Shown here one piece after another: positions 48,187-61,178 of a stretch of DNA of 64,000 nt. The position numbers and the translations under genes were made by a program. Location of the stretch: contig OZ004586.1 in NCBI GenBank assembly GCA_963924555.1, forward strand, positions 2,624,501-2,688,500, written 5' to 3'. Origin of the DNA: Crambe crambe. Taxonomy: Eukaryota > Porifera > Demospongiae > Poecilosclerida > Crambeidae. Below the pieces are notes generated by a model that saw nothing but the letters and a program-made list of their open reading frames with translations, was not told where the DNA came from and did not search any database. Within the stretch, counting starts at the first letter, position 1. Every line of letters begins with the position of its first letter.

Positions 48187-51100
48187 ATGTTTTTCCTTGT
48201 ATTTCTTATTTGTACTCTCACATCAGCAAGACATCAGAGTGAGTGCATGTAAGTATGCCAACTGCATTAGCAATGGCAGCTGAATGTGTGATTAAAAATG
48301 CAGAACTGATAATGTATGTGTCAGTTATAGCTATAGCAGTTCTATAGCTATGCTCTAGCTGGCTAAAAATTCATAATTGTGAAAGTGCTTTTTATTCTTT
48401 TAGCTTCAAACTTTACGGCTAGACAGAGTGAGATTGAGAGAGTGAGACTCTCCTGGACACCAAGAATATCCTTTCACAATGTTACACTTGATGGATACCA
48501 AATATTAATTCAAAATCAGACTATTGCTGATGATGTTTCAGCTGAATCAACTTCCCTAGAAATTCAACAGTGTCCTGGTGTGGTCAAATATAGGCTGTTA
48601 GGATATCGAGTAATTTCAGCAATGTATAAGTTTCCATTTCTATTGGAAGAGGTGAATGCCACTGTAAGAGGTGAGGAATAATCAGCTATACACTGGCTTA
48701 TTTATTAATGTTCAAACAGATTTCAGTGCACCAATAAACATCATGTTCTCATCATTGACTGCTACATCTGTGAACATATCCTGGACCCAGCCTCCATTCA
48801 GTCTCCCAATGGATGAGTATAGAGTAGAACTGAGACGAGTAACTGGAGACAAACAGTTGCTGTGCTCCTCTTTTCAAGATAACAAGATCATGGTGACTAC
48901 TGGTACTTCCACAGTGCTCACTAACCTACAGGAATTCAGTATCTACAATGTAACAATCACTGCTGTACTAAGTGAATTCAATGCAACTCTTAATTCCATG
49001 ACAGACTTCATCGCACTACGGTTGGTAGCTGGTATGTGTGACTCTATAATAATGACTGTGTTATATCATTTTGTATTGCTTGTAGCCCCTACTGCTTCAC
49101 CAAGCTTCATTACAATCAATGCCACCTCAAGAAATGTTAGTGTGTCCTGGACAGAAATTGAATGTATTGAACGCAATGGTCCAATCACTAACTACACAGT
49201 GGAATTCCAAGAAGTGGGAGGGGCTGTGACCCCTGGTGTAGTGGTGAATAGGACCTTCACAGCTAGTGAGCTCACTCCTTACACAAACTACACCTTCAGA
49301 GTTGCTGGAGTCAGTGATGCTGGCACCGGACCCTTTTCTAACACAAGTATCCAGACCAAAGAAGAGAGTATGTGATATTATAGTTATAGCTAATGCTAGT
49401 ACTGGGCCCTTTTATATCAAGACCATTATTCTGACAGAAGAAGAAAGTATGACTGTGGATTAGTAAAATTAGCTATAGTAAGCTATAATTCTTCCTGTTT
49501 CATGTAGCTCCTGTAGGTCCCGTATCTAACCTTACTGTTACTCCTAAGTTCACTTCCATTGTACTCACTTGGAGTCCACCTCAAGAACCTAATGGAGTCA
49601 TCATCAGTTATGAAGTCACTTACACAGTCAATGGAAACAATACTGTCAGAGTCAACACCTCAGACTTGAGCACTACATTCACTATCCCATCATTGACTCC
49701 ACAAACAAGAGTCTCTGCTATTACAGTCACTGCTTACACAATAGCAGGTCAAGGAGTACTTGCTAATTTACCTGTTCAGACTACCTTTGAAGCACCAGGT
49801 GAGTCAATATACATACCAGAATTATCACTACTAGGGCAATGTACAACATTTGAGTCGCAGAGGCTTTTGTGCTGATATTCATTTGTGCTTCAATTTAACT
49901 CCATAGAAGATTTTGATGTGAGTTTATATATAAGTGGCAGGCAGCTGCATACATAGAAAACTGTAATGCTTACCTCAAAACACTTAGATAAGTGCCTACA
50001 AGCTGCTTAGTTAAGCCTTGTGCCTGCAGCCCAAAAGGCTGTAGAAATGTTGAACTGATACGTAGCTAGTTCATTTGTACTTTGCTGTAGAGTTATACAA
50101 GTGGCAGGCAGCTGCATGCATAGAAAGCTAAGTACTTACCACAAAGCACTTAGATATGTATAGTGCCTACAACAATCTGCTTATCTTCCCTACTATCCAC
50201 ACAAAGCGATGTAGAAATCAATCAAGCAATTACAATTGGAGCATGCGCATAAATGCACCCGCAGGGCGCTACTATTGCACTCTACTGTACTGTATTATTG
50301 CACTACACGTAAGTACGCCTGGGGCATTTTGGAGTGTAGACTGTATAATTATTATGTTCTGCCCTGATGCTAAATTTGTCCCGTTACGTAACGGGACGCC
50401 ATTATGTAACCGGATGCCCGTTGCTGAACGTAGTAATTATGCCATGTAACTGGATGCCCTGTTGCTGAACTGTCTTGTCCTGTAGCACAACGGGCCAGCT
50501 GGCCTTTTGCACAATGGATCAGTTGCCCTGTTGCACAATGGGTCGCTACCCCTGTAGTCTCGCGAGCCAGAACAGGTCTGGCTTGCGAGACTGTAGCTAC
50601 CCTGGCCTATACGGGTCGGCTATCCTGTTATTTAGTTAGCTGCCTGTCACCTCAATCACATTTGGTAACATGGCTTCAGCTGCCCAGTTGTGCAACGGGT
50701 CAGCTGCCTTGTTGTGCAACGGGTTAGCTGCCCTGTTGCATAACGGGTCAGTTGCACTGTTGTACGTACAAGTTGTCCTGTTAATCAATGGTTAGTACAC
50801 TATTGCTAGTCAGCTATCCTCAGTCTAACAGAGATAATGTACTTGTAACTAGCTATAGCTATAATTAGCAAAAACCAAAACAAACAAAAAAACAACAACA
50901 AAAACTGCAAGTTCATGATCACTAAAGTAATAAAGTTAATAGCTAATAGCTATTATTTTTCTTCTGCTAATTCGGTACTCAATTCTTACCATCACCTGAA
51001 CCATGACCTACAATATTAAAGAAAGGATTAACTATAGGCCTGTATGATTGAAAGATATTTAATTTACCTCAGGCATCAATATCCATGGCATAGCTACACT

Positions 51101-54100
51101 CAACTTCTTTAGTCATCTTATGAACTTTGTTAATTTGTATGACACAGTCATACCTTTTCAACAAATTCCATGAATTTGTTGAAGAATGGAGTACTCTTCT
51201 ATTATAGTTCGGTCACTCTCATTCTAAAGTGTACTCCAGAGATACTGGCTGAATCAACTGCAACTTTGCCTTACTTTTTACTCTCACCACTAAGATGTCT
51301 CTGAGACCATGGAGCTTCAGGCAAATCCAACAACTGAAGTTTGCTAATCTTCACTCTATAGCTAACTGAAGTTTCCATCCTTTCACCACCACCCTTCATA
51401 ATTATAATTTAGCTACTAGCTATCCTTTCATAATATTTCCAAAGCACATCTTTTCCTTTTTGCGTCTTTTAGGGTGCATGGAGGCCCTCCATGATGATGC
51501 AGCTAGCTGCAAGAGTGATGCACAAATTGCAACATATATAGGTGCGCAAGTTGAGAGCATGCATGCGCTTTACAACCGGGCAAGTAGAGGTCTGGTTACG
51601 TAACGGGCCATCCTGTTATATAACGGGGCAGAAGTTCAGCATCCGTGTGGAACATATATTTTACAATTTCAATGAGTCATGACCTGAGAGTCAGCTCGCT
51701 CGCTCGCTGCAATTATTGATGTGATTTCTTCAATTATCTTTCATTAGCCAAGGTGATGAACGTACAAGTGATGGAGTTCGTGTCCAATTCCTCAGTCAGA
51801 GTTTCCTGGGACAGTATTGACAACCCAATGATTATAAGCTACACAGTTTATATGATAGAGAATTATGAGGGAGAAGTCAATGAATCCATCATTGTTCCCA
51901 GCTCCATGAATTCAGTTGTGATTGGGAATTTGAATGAATCAATCAACATAGATTACCAGTTTCAGGTAGCTGCTACAGCTGAAATTAATGGAGAAGTTAT
52001 TATGGGGGAAAGATCAGATGCAATAAGATTAGTGATACCTCCTACAACTACAACTGCTTTATTTGAGAGTAAGCCACATTATAGGATACTCATGCAACTA
52101 ATACAATGATCCATCTCATTTTTATTATTCATTTAGCTACCAATCGCAAACCACTAGAGCAAACTGGACAAATATTAATTGGTATTATTATTTTAATTAC
52201 TATTGCTCTTCTTTTGGTTGTGGTTGGAATTTTCCTTGGCATCTGGCTGAAGAGGTATAGCTAATAATTATTAATACAGTCATTATTGCTGCATGAAGCT
52301 ATGTATAACTGTACATAATACGTACATCACATTATTAATGCAGTAAAAAGAACAAAAAATATGATGGTGTAACAAGCTATTCCAGGCCACCTGATTCACT
52401 GGCTATGATGGAGGATTATGCAGGTTTGTGAATAGTAGCAGCTGCTACGTATGTATAAACATTTCCCAATAAAATACAAAATGCATGTGTCTATTATGTA
52501 CGTACCTCCTGGTCATCCGTATTATTAGCTATTACGTATATTTTTGAGATTCTTAGTGTGTGCTGAGGGTTAGCACTTCAGTGGATGCTATATAGCTACT
52601 TACGTATATAACTAATAGGTAGCTAGTAATATTATTAAAGTTGGCAAACACACCCACCAGAAGTATAATATGACTGGCTCCCCCAAAATGTTGTTAACAA
52701 TATAATTTTGTGTGATAACATGTGTGTGTGTACATACAGTTATATCAATGTAATTATATAGAAACTTTTTGACTGAACTTGAATTCTATTTCTATAGATT
52801 TCTGTATCTTTCTTACAATTCCAGGTCCTGTGATTGTGGATTTTCCTGTGGATAAGCATCTAACTGAAGGTAAAAGTGTAATATTCAAGACTGCAGTGAG
52901 TGGGAATCCTGATCTGAAGTCTGACTATGCAGTGGAGATTCAACCAAATGGTGTTCACTCTGCTGAGCTCAAACACAGTGGAGTCTACAAGTTACAGGCC
53001 AGGAACCCAGGTGGCGTAGCTGAAAGAGAAGTAAAACTTACTGTGAAGCCAGATAACGAAGAAACTAACACTGTTCAAATGGAAGCAATCAAATTGGTGC
53101 CTATTCTAGTGACAGATTTTGGAGAGTATGTGGCAGTGAATCATTCCCACTCCAACGCAGGATTCAGGAATCAGTTTGAGGTAGCTACGAAGCACACATG
53201 TTACTATAAAAGTACTTGAATCAATTTTTTTTGTGTTCATAGAGTCTTGACAGTGGTGATGAACATCCTAAAACAATTGGATTGCTGAAGGAAAACAAAA
53301 AGTTGAATCGATTTGCAAACATCACTGTGTGTGAGTGAGAGAGACTATATATATAGCTATGTTATGGGCTATAGAGAGTAGCTCTTAAATTTATTTAAGT
53401 GAACTGATTCTTCAATTCTCCTACAGATGATCATAATCGCATAGTGCTCAATGCTATTCCAGGATTTGATGGTTGTCAGGGAGGATTCATCAATGCATGC
53501 TATATTGAAGTGAGTCATAATTATACGTACAAGAGTATTTACCAATTGTACTGATAAATGCATTGCTGCATAGGGATACTCACAATCATTGAAATTCATT
53601 GCAACACAAGGTAAAAAAAGATTCACGCATCACACGTGATTTTCCAAGATTTTTTTTTTTTTGGTGAAGGTCCTAATAAATACATGCTTGTTGACTTTTG
53701 GCAACTAATTTGGCAAGAGAGACCCCCAACTATTGTCATGGTAACCAACATCAGGGAAGGTAATGAGGTCAAAAGTGAGCAGTACTGGCCAGACAGTGGG
53801 AGCAAGAATTATGGTCCCTTCAAAGTCACCATTACTGATTGCCAAGTGTTGGCTGATTACTGCATCCGAACTCTGCAAGTCATTGTTAGTGAAGCCTTGT
53901 ACATTGTAGTTAAATCTACGCATTCTCATTCAATCATGCAGTTAGAAGGCAGTTCTGCAAGTCGTCCTTGGAAACTGAAGCAGTTTCACTTCACATCCTG
54001 GCCTGACCATGGAGTGCCTGAATATGCCACTTCAATGCTGTCCTTTCATCGCAGGATGCTCTCACAGCATAAGAGCAGAAGAGGTCCCATACTAGTACAC

Positions 54101-57100
54101 TGCAGGTAAGCATACATGCTCACACATTAGTACATGTATACATTTTTAAAGACTGTTTTTTGTTGTTACTAGTCAAGTAGACTATAATAATAGCTACTTT
54201 ACATAGCTGGTTATACATATCTAGAGTTACAAAGAAATATTCAACAAAATAGTTAAGATGTTTCAATGCCATCTGCTACATGATTCTAAGATTATGCAAA
54301 CCAATGAAAATATTGGACAGGTGTATTTTCAATGGTTTGATATTCCCATAACAATCCTAGAGAACTTTACAGTAGCTACAAAGTGAATTCTTGAATGTTT
54401 ATACATGCAGTGCTGGAGTGGGGAGAACTGGTACATTCATATGTATTGATATTGTTCTTGAACAAGTCAAGAAGGAAAATAAAGTGGACATTGCAGGGAC
54501 CATCAATAAACTGAGGCATCAGCGCATGAAGATGGTCCAGACTCCAGTAAGATTGATGATCCAATTGGAAATCTGGGTGGAGAAATAATACCATAGCTAC
54601 ACATAGGTGGTGGAACAGGTCAGGTCAGTCAGGCCCAGGACTGACTGATATTTTGGGAAAAACAAGTTAATTAATAAAGTTAATTATTATGTGGCTATAT
54701 CAATCAATAACAAAGAAAGTGTCCTATGATGTTCGAATATAGAAAATTGTGGTCTGGGGATTACATTTCAATTTCAGGCCTGACCAATCGAATCTTGCTT
54801 CCAACACTTCTGCTAGCTACATGATTACATATAATTATTATAGTCACTTCCTTTTCTGTTTAAAAATGTTGTACTTCCTTGTCAAGCATGCTTTGATTTT
54901 CGTTTCTTACAGGAGCAGTATATTTTCATCCATGATGCTATCTTGGAGTCAGTGATGTGTGGAGACACTGAGATAAATGCGACTGACCTCAGATCCACAC
55001 TGATGAAGATGAACAGGAAAGACAACTCAACGAAACTTGAGACACAATTTAAGGTCTAAAGAGATCGACTTCATAATAATGTAGCTGTATACATAGCTAC
55101 CTTTACAGGTGTTAGATCTCGTATCACTCAAACAGAGTGATGTCATATGCACTGCTGCACTCCAACACTCCAATAAGAATCGTCTCAAATATCTCCTACC
55201 TTGTAAGTTTATCATCTCTATAAAGGTAGCTAGCTGTAATTGTCAATAATATTCTTAATGTAGCTGATAAGCACCGTGTAATTTTGAGTGGGGAGCATCC
55301 TGACTACATCCATGCTGTTGCTGCCAATGTAAGTTAGTATTGAAACTGTGGAATGATATAACTAAGCATCTTACATGATCGAGAGATATCATTAATATAT
55401 CATATTATGCAGGCCTATAAACAAAAGAAGGCTTATATCATAGCAGAGGGTCCAATGTCTTCCACTGTCAGAAACATGTGGAAAGTCATCTGTGATAGGA
55501 AGTGTGGGGCAGTCATCATGTTGTCTGACCTTATTGAGAATGGAATGGTGTGTTTTACATTACGCAACAGGCTCAGTACATACAGTGAATTGCATTGTCC
55601 AAAAGATGCAAAATCTCAAGGAGCTGTGTAAACTTGAGGCTGTTCCTGAATAGACGTGTGGCTTTTCTACGGTGGCCCATAAGGGCCATGTCAAAGTAAG
55701 AATTTTCAACTTCCAAACTGAATATTTCTATTTTCTGAAATGAGTATTTCTAAAATGTACATTTCCAAAATCGATAAGATTCTGAAAACATGCATGCACA
55801 TAGATAGTAGTTGGTAGGTAGTCTTGTTGGGTATACCAATTTATAGAGACTATAGGCAATGCAGCCTCCCCTGGATACTAGGTTTATGCATATAACTACT
55901 AATTAACATGACTAAAAATGTTTATCTATAATGCATCAACTGAAAGATTTCAGATAGGTAAAGTGTTATCAACCTAAGCTTTGTTTCTGTTGTTCCTTTG
56001 AGATCATAAATAGCTATATAGCTAGATAGCTAAATCTACCTAGGCTACATGGCTATACATCAATGGCAATCTACCCAACTCAGGCTCAAATTAATAGGCT
56101 AGTTTGGAGGGTGTGGTCACATTCAGTTGATGATTTTATGTAGGTTGGAGTGTTTTGAAAAGCTTGTGTGCCTAAATTCAATAACTCTCTTTCTAAATGT
56201 TGCTTACTCCTCCACATAGCTAATATTAGCTATTATGCTAGTTTGCAAAGTGAACTTTTCCATTCTTGCTATCTCTAATCTTGCCATTTCCAATCTTACC
56301 ATTTCCAATCTTGTTATTTTCAATCTTAGCTAGCTAGCTACCATTTCATTTTCAATCTTGCTATTTTGCTCTTCATGGTAAGATTGGAAATGGCAAGATT
56401 GGAAATAGCAAAGACTATAGCTAGCTATATAGCTTGCTGTCTATGCAGAGGAGTGGGTAGATGGCACACTTAATGCAGAGGAGTGAGCAACATAATTAGA
56501 AATAGAGTGATCCAAACATGAACTTACATGCAGCTAGCTAGGCAGCATGCATACAAGCTTTTTCAAATTCCAACCTATATAGCTACATAGAATCGTGTAA
56601 CATTTTTCCAGCAAGCCTAGCCTTCATACTCTTCAGGATCACTCTAAAAAAACTACACTGAATGAGACCACACCCTCCAACTAATATGCACTGGTAGCTT
56701 TAGCTTAGTAGCCATTTATCTGGCTAAAATTATTCATGTATAGCTAGCCTAGGTAAGTGGCAAAGTATGGTTCCACCGTGTAGTGGAATTGTAGCTAGAC
56801 ATTTTGCATTTTGGAAATACGCATTTTGGAAATGTGCATTTTAGAAATACTCATTTCAGAAAATAGAAATATTCAGTTTGGAAATTGAAAAATCTTACTT
56901 TGACATGGCCCTTATGGGCCACCGTACTTTTCCTCAATAGTTCAAGCAGTCAATTTGTGCTTTACATTTGGACAACCAACTTGCAATTCACTGTACAGTG
57001 AATTGCAAGTTGGTTGCAATGCAATGCAAAATCTAAAGGAGCTGTGTAAACTTGAGGCTGTTCCTGAATAGATGTGTGGCTTTTCCTTAATAGGTGCAAG

Positions 57101-58124
57101 TTTTATTGCAGTCAATTCACTGTAACACAACAGGCAAAAATAATTCAACAGTTGATAGCAAAACAGTTCTTTTAATGATAACGTGAATTGCAAGTTGGTT
57201 GTCCAAAAGATGCAATGATGCCCATGATGATGGGAAGGAAACTGATATATTATAATGCTATTGCAGGGGGTAGGAGGGGAGGAAGCTGTCATGGGTGCTC
57301 TAACAGAGTCTCATACATAGCTACCTTCCATTAATGAAATCCGTTCTTGGCTATTTTAGGCAACATGGGATGATGCCCATGATGATGCATGCATGGGAAA
57401 TGAAACTGATGTATTATATGCTATTGCAGGAGAGTAGTTGTCAGTACTGGCCAGTGGAGGGGGAAATGGCTCAGTTTGGGGAGTTCAAAGTGGATCTGAT
57501 TAATCAGGAGGAGTTGAATGGATTCACTGTCAGAATACTTGATATCATACTAAATAAGTTGGCATACACAAAATTATGCCTAAACTGACGACTTGACTAT
57601 CTGTATTCCTCATTACAGACTAAAAAGATCCATCAAGTGACTCAGTTCCACATCACTTGCTGGAGACCAGATGGAGTGTGTTCCAACCTCAAAAGTGTGG
57701 TGAATGTCGTAGAGGAGCTCTCTAAAATCCAAAGGAAGACGGGAAACAAACCTGTATTCATACATTGCAGGTTTATTTGACTAATGTAGTTAGCTACTTA
57801 CAAGATACGTACAATCAAGCTGTTGCTTAATACTCTTGCTTCCTTTCTGATAGTGACACTGTGACCAGGAGTGGAATGTTCTGTGCCATAGCCACCATCA
57901 TTGACCGATGCAAGACAGAGGGAGTGGTGGATGTCTTCCAAGTAGTCAAGGCACTTCGTGTCCAGAAACCAGGGGCTGTGCCCACTCTGGTGAGTATATT
58001 CTTACGTACGTATGTTATCAATAGCCATTACTTCCCATGCATTATGCAGGTGAATTACAGGACCATTTTTGATGCTGTACTTAGTTTCTTGGACTCTTTC
58101 GATACCTATGCCAACTTTCAATAG
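48187..58124 (+). CDS. FN3 / cytoplasmic-Ig / tandem-PTP receptor phosphatase, copy C
   Basis: Twenty-three exons, all in frame, about 1,242 residues: SP 48187-48238; FN3-like 48404-48670, 48720-49031, 49086-49367, 49508-49798, 51748-52068; TM 52137-52254 ([17 protein letters not shown]); tail 52344-52423; Ig-like 52825-53180; D1 53243-53330, 53427-53509, 53574-53610, 53670-53884, 53942-54105, 54411-54546, 54913-55053; D2 55109-55202, 55264-55328, 55413-55547, 57430-57558, 57619-57770, 57854-57989, 58050-58124. D1 has [24 protein letters not shown] and [10 protein letters not shown], so it is catalytically plausible. D2 ([16 protein letters not shown]) looks like a pseudophosphatase. Oddities: the donor after 57558 is TT where A and B have GT; without that splice D2 ends at a TGA 10 codons later. 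The Ig exon has lost about 12 residues including the core Trp. Introns hold three insertions. Confidence 0.8.
49799..51747. repeat. intron insertion with degenerate GTTGCACAACGGG repeats
   Basis: Copy A's intron here is only 57 bp. The extra 1.9 kb holds a duplicated segment (AGTGGCAGGCAGCTGCAT at 49934 and 50100), then at about 50375-50790 some 12 degenerate units of TGCCCTGTTG-x-x-x-AACGGGTCAGC, each weakly palindromic. A hairpin at 50557-50594 (GTCTCGCGAGCCAG / CTGGCTTGCGAGAC) interrupts them. No gene. Confidence 0.65.
54602..54813. mobile_element. hAT-like MITE in a copy C intron
   Basis: Same insertion, position and 8-bp duplication (TAGCTACA, last base 54601; 54814-54821) as 32501-32713. 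Shared by A and C, absent in B. Confidence 0.85.
55668..56926. mobile_element. 1.26-kb long-TIR element in a copy C intron
   Basis: TIRs of about 100 bp start TACGGTGGCCCATAAGGGCC and include AAATGAGTATTTCTAAAATG (inverted at about 56842). The 6-bp duplication CTTTTC lies at 55662-55667 and 56927-56932. A paralogous empty site, GTGTGGCTTTTCCTTAATAG, exists in the same intron at about 57072. Inside, 56265-56410 forms a second imperfect hairpin from AATCTTGCCATTTCC repeats. No transposase. Confidence 0.85.
56972..57015. repeat. perfect palindrome
   Basis: CAACCAACTTGCAATTCACTG is followed directly by its reverse complement, centred on GTAC at about 56993. Half of it recurs at 57184-57203. It is either a tiny foldback or an inverted-duplication junction, and lies between two copies of the GAGGCTGTTCCTGAATAGA repeat. 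Confidence 0.8.
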
Positions 58125-58596
58125 CTTATCTAAGACAGATATTAGCTAGCTATAGTTATCAGTTATTATGTATACAGCTTAAATATGTAGTAATATAATT
58201 GATTGTGCTATTTTGCACTTGCCACAGTTGTTAATCAGTATAGCATAATGGGTTGGCTAGTGAAGCAAATTTATATCCCATGACAATCGAGAGATGTCAT
58301 CGATCATGGGGCTGAAACTCAAACATTCAATAGAAAACTGGAGAAAGACAATAAAGATGACGAGGGAGTGTTTTTTCTTGCAGAGATGCACTATATCAAA
58401 TTTTCCTAGATGTGCCTACCAGAACTTGGGACGATAGCCGCAGGCGAGAATATTGCATCCTCGCGCGGCTGTTAGGTTGGTACAGGGTCGCTTGCTCTGC
58501 GTATGCATATATATGCACGCGCATGTTATATACCATGTACCACACGCTAATGAGCATGAAGACAGGGATGTCATTAGTAGCTGATGATCATTATTC
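58125..58596. other. spacer between C and D
   Basis: 58235-58330 repeats the GGGTTGGCTAGTGAAG flank found after copies A and B, confirming a full duplication unit. No gene. Confidence 0.5.
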
Positions 58597-60659
58597 ATGT
58601 TGAAGAGTGCATTAGTTCTACTATTTGGACTTGTGTCCACTCCCATCATATCAGTGCACAGTCAAGGTGAGCTGCAGTATACACATAATGCTCAATCTTA
58701 AATAGCTATTGATGCCACAAAATAACAGTCCAAATTAGCTCAGCTGGCTTATTACCACACAGAAATAGCTCCTACAAATCTCAAAGCTAGACAGTCTGGG
58801 GTGAACCAGGTGTCAGTCACCTGGATATTACCACGAAGTGCTTTAAGATCTAGAACAGGATACCGAATATCAACAACTTCAGACACCCGTTTTGGTGTAG
58901 CAGCATCAAGTAATGCAGATATTCGACCAGTACTACAGCAACCTGGTGAAGTTAAGTACTGGCTAAGTTCACTTTCCACACCATCAATAGTGATAGGACC
59001 TGCAATTGGCATTGTAAGAGGTGAGGGAATGTAGCTAACAGTACAGCTTGATAACATCAGAACATAAATTCTAGATTTGAGCGTACCATTATATGTCACA
59101 TTCACATCAATAAATACCACATCTGTGACTGTATCTTGGACCACACCTCCACACAGTCTCCCAATAGATGAATATAGAGTACAGCTGAGACTAATACCCG
59201 GATTTTGTCAAGTGAGAGATGATAAATCCAAGAATGCTATTGGTAACACAATGAATTTTGATAACCTAATGGAATTCAGCAATTACAGCCTAGAGCTTAC
59301 TCTTATATTATTCCAATATGAACATACTTTTCCATTAAGCAACACAAAGGAGGACTTTACTACACTGGGAGCTGGTAAATTTCACTATAGCTACACCTCA
59401 TGCATGCACTGATCAGTGTGTACTAGCTATTTTATATTTTATTGTAGCACCTACTGCTCCCCCACGTAAAATAAACCTTCCAATGATCACTTCCAGAATG
59501 TTTAACATATCCTGGACAGAAATTGAATGCACTGAACGAAATAGTCCAATCACTATGTACAGAGTGGATATCCAGAAAATAGGAGGGACTCCTATCTTTG
59601 GAGGTTTTGTGGTGGATAGGTTCTTCTTTGCTGGTGGACTCATTCCTGACACAAACTACGACTTCAAAGTTTCTGGAGTTAATAGAATTGGCACTGGACC
59701 GAGTAAAACAGTCACTATTCGGACATCAGAAGGAGGTATACATACGTAGCTATGTGTGCATAGCATAGCATATTATAATTCCTGTATAGCTCCTGGTCCT
59801 GTGTCTAATCTTATTGCAACTCCTAAGTTCACTTCCATTGTACTCACTTGGAGGCCTCCTCGACAACCTAATGGAGTCATCATCAGTTATCAAGTCACTT
59901 ACACAATCAATGACAATATTGTCAGAGTCAACACCTCAGCCTTGAGCACTACATTCACTATCCCATCATTGACTCCACAAACAAGAGTCTCTGCTATTAC
60001 AGTCTATGCTTACACAAAAATAGGTCGAGGAGAACCTGCTAATTTGCCCCTTCAGACTACATTCGAAGCACCAAGTGAATCCATTGTGTTTACTGGCTAC
60101 ATAGTATTATTACTTCCTTTCATTATTAGCTAAGGTGATGGGTGTCCAGATAGAGTATGTATCCGATTCTTCTGTCAGAGTCAGCTGGGGGTGTGTAGTC
60201 AATACTGTGATTACAGGCTACATTGTTTACTACTCAATTGAGGGACAGACTGACAAATTCATCAATGTTCCCAATACTATAAATACTGTTGTGATAGAAG
60301 ATTTAACCGAGTCAAATCTTAGAAATTACAAGTTTCAGGTTGTTGCTATCACCGAAAGGAATGGAGAAGTCCTTATGGGGGAAAGATCAGCAGAGAGATC
60401 ATTAATGTCTATGTTTATCACATGGAAGTGTAAGTCACACAAATCATAAATGTAATAATTATAATAATTATTGATTCTATATTAACAATAGCTACTTTAA
60501 TTGGAATTGGAGCATATGTTGGGGGTGCTTTGGTTATTGGTCCTATCATCTTCTGCATATCATTTGGATGCTGGCTGAAGAGGTATTAAGTGACTAGCTA
60601 GCTACGTATGTTCATTGTCACAATTAATGTTTCATATGAATAGAAAAAAATGGTACTAG
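58597..60659 (+). CDS. FN3-TM receptor D with a 5-residue tail
   Basis: Eight exons, all in phase, 535 residues: SP 58597-58666 (MLKSALVLLFGLVSTPIISV); FN3-like 58763-59020, 59075-59374, 59448-59735, 59790-60074, 60130-60429; TM 60492-60582 (GALVIGPIIFCISFGCWLKR); terminal exon 60644-60659 encoding R-K-K-W-Y then TAG. Exon 5 is closest to the copy C counterpart (PKFTSIVLTW, NGVIISY). No Ig or PTP exon follows before gene E starts. It would be a type I surface protein without signalling capacity. The terminal exon is short, so a longer alternative splice cannot be excluded. Confidence 0.75.
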
Positions 60660-61178
60660 CAAATAGCTATACTGATGTACGAATAGCTGCCTGTTCCAAA
60701 AGGATAAAAAAGATCATGGACATTCTCACCAGTAGTCTTTCTTGTATAGTTACGTACATGAACCACCATATTATTTGTGTTTATATGCTATACATAGCTA
60801 CATAGCTATACAGTGATCATTATTATTATTGTTTATAATGGATGTACGTACATGGTAGTAAGCAGCTATCTTTGTTCATCACAAGTGCATAGCTAGCTAT
60901 AATAATGAGTAGCTAAAAATTATTACAGTGTTGGAGTGGGCGCAGCTCAGCTGACTTCAGGGTGGCTAATAATTATCTGAAGTCACCTTTTGATGCAGGA
61001 TGGGATGTATAACCTACGACTAACTACGTAACGCTCTACTACAGGCGTGGTGCTACGCTACGTAGCTAGCTAGCGCCTGTAGCTATAGCGCCAAACGCTA
61101 ACGACATTCTGGACATGCGCTATAGCCCCATATAGCTAGCTGGAAGCAGAAAAACTACTAGCTATGTAGCTGATGATT
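60660..61178. other. spacer between D and E
   Basis: No gene. A CTGACTTCAGGGTGGC ... TGAAGTCACC inverted motif lies at about 60950-60990, and a CGCTA-rich patch at 61020-61110. Confidence 0.4.
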
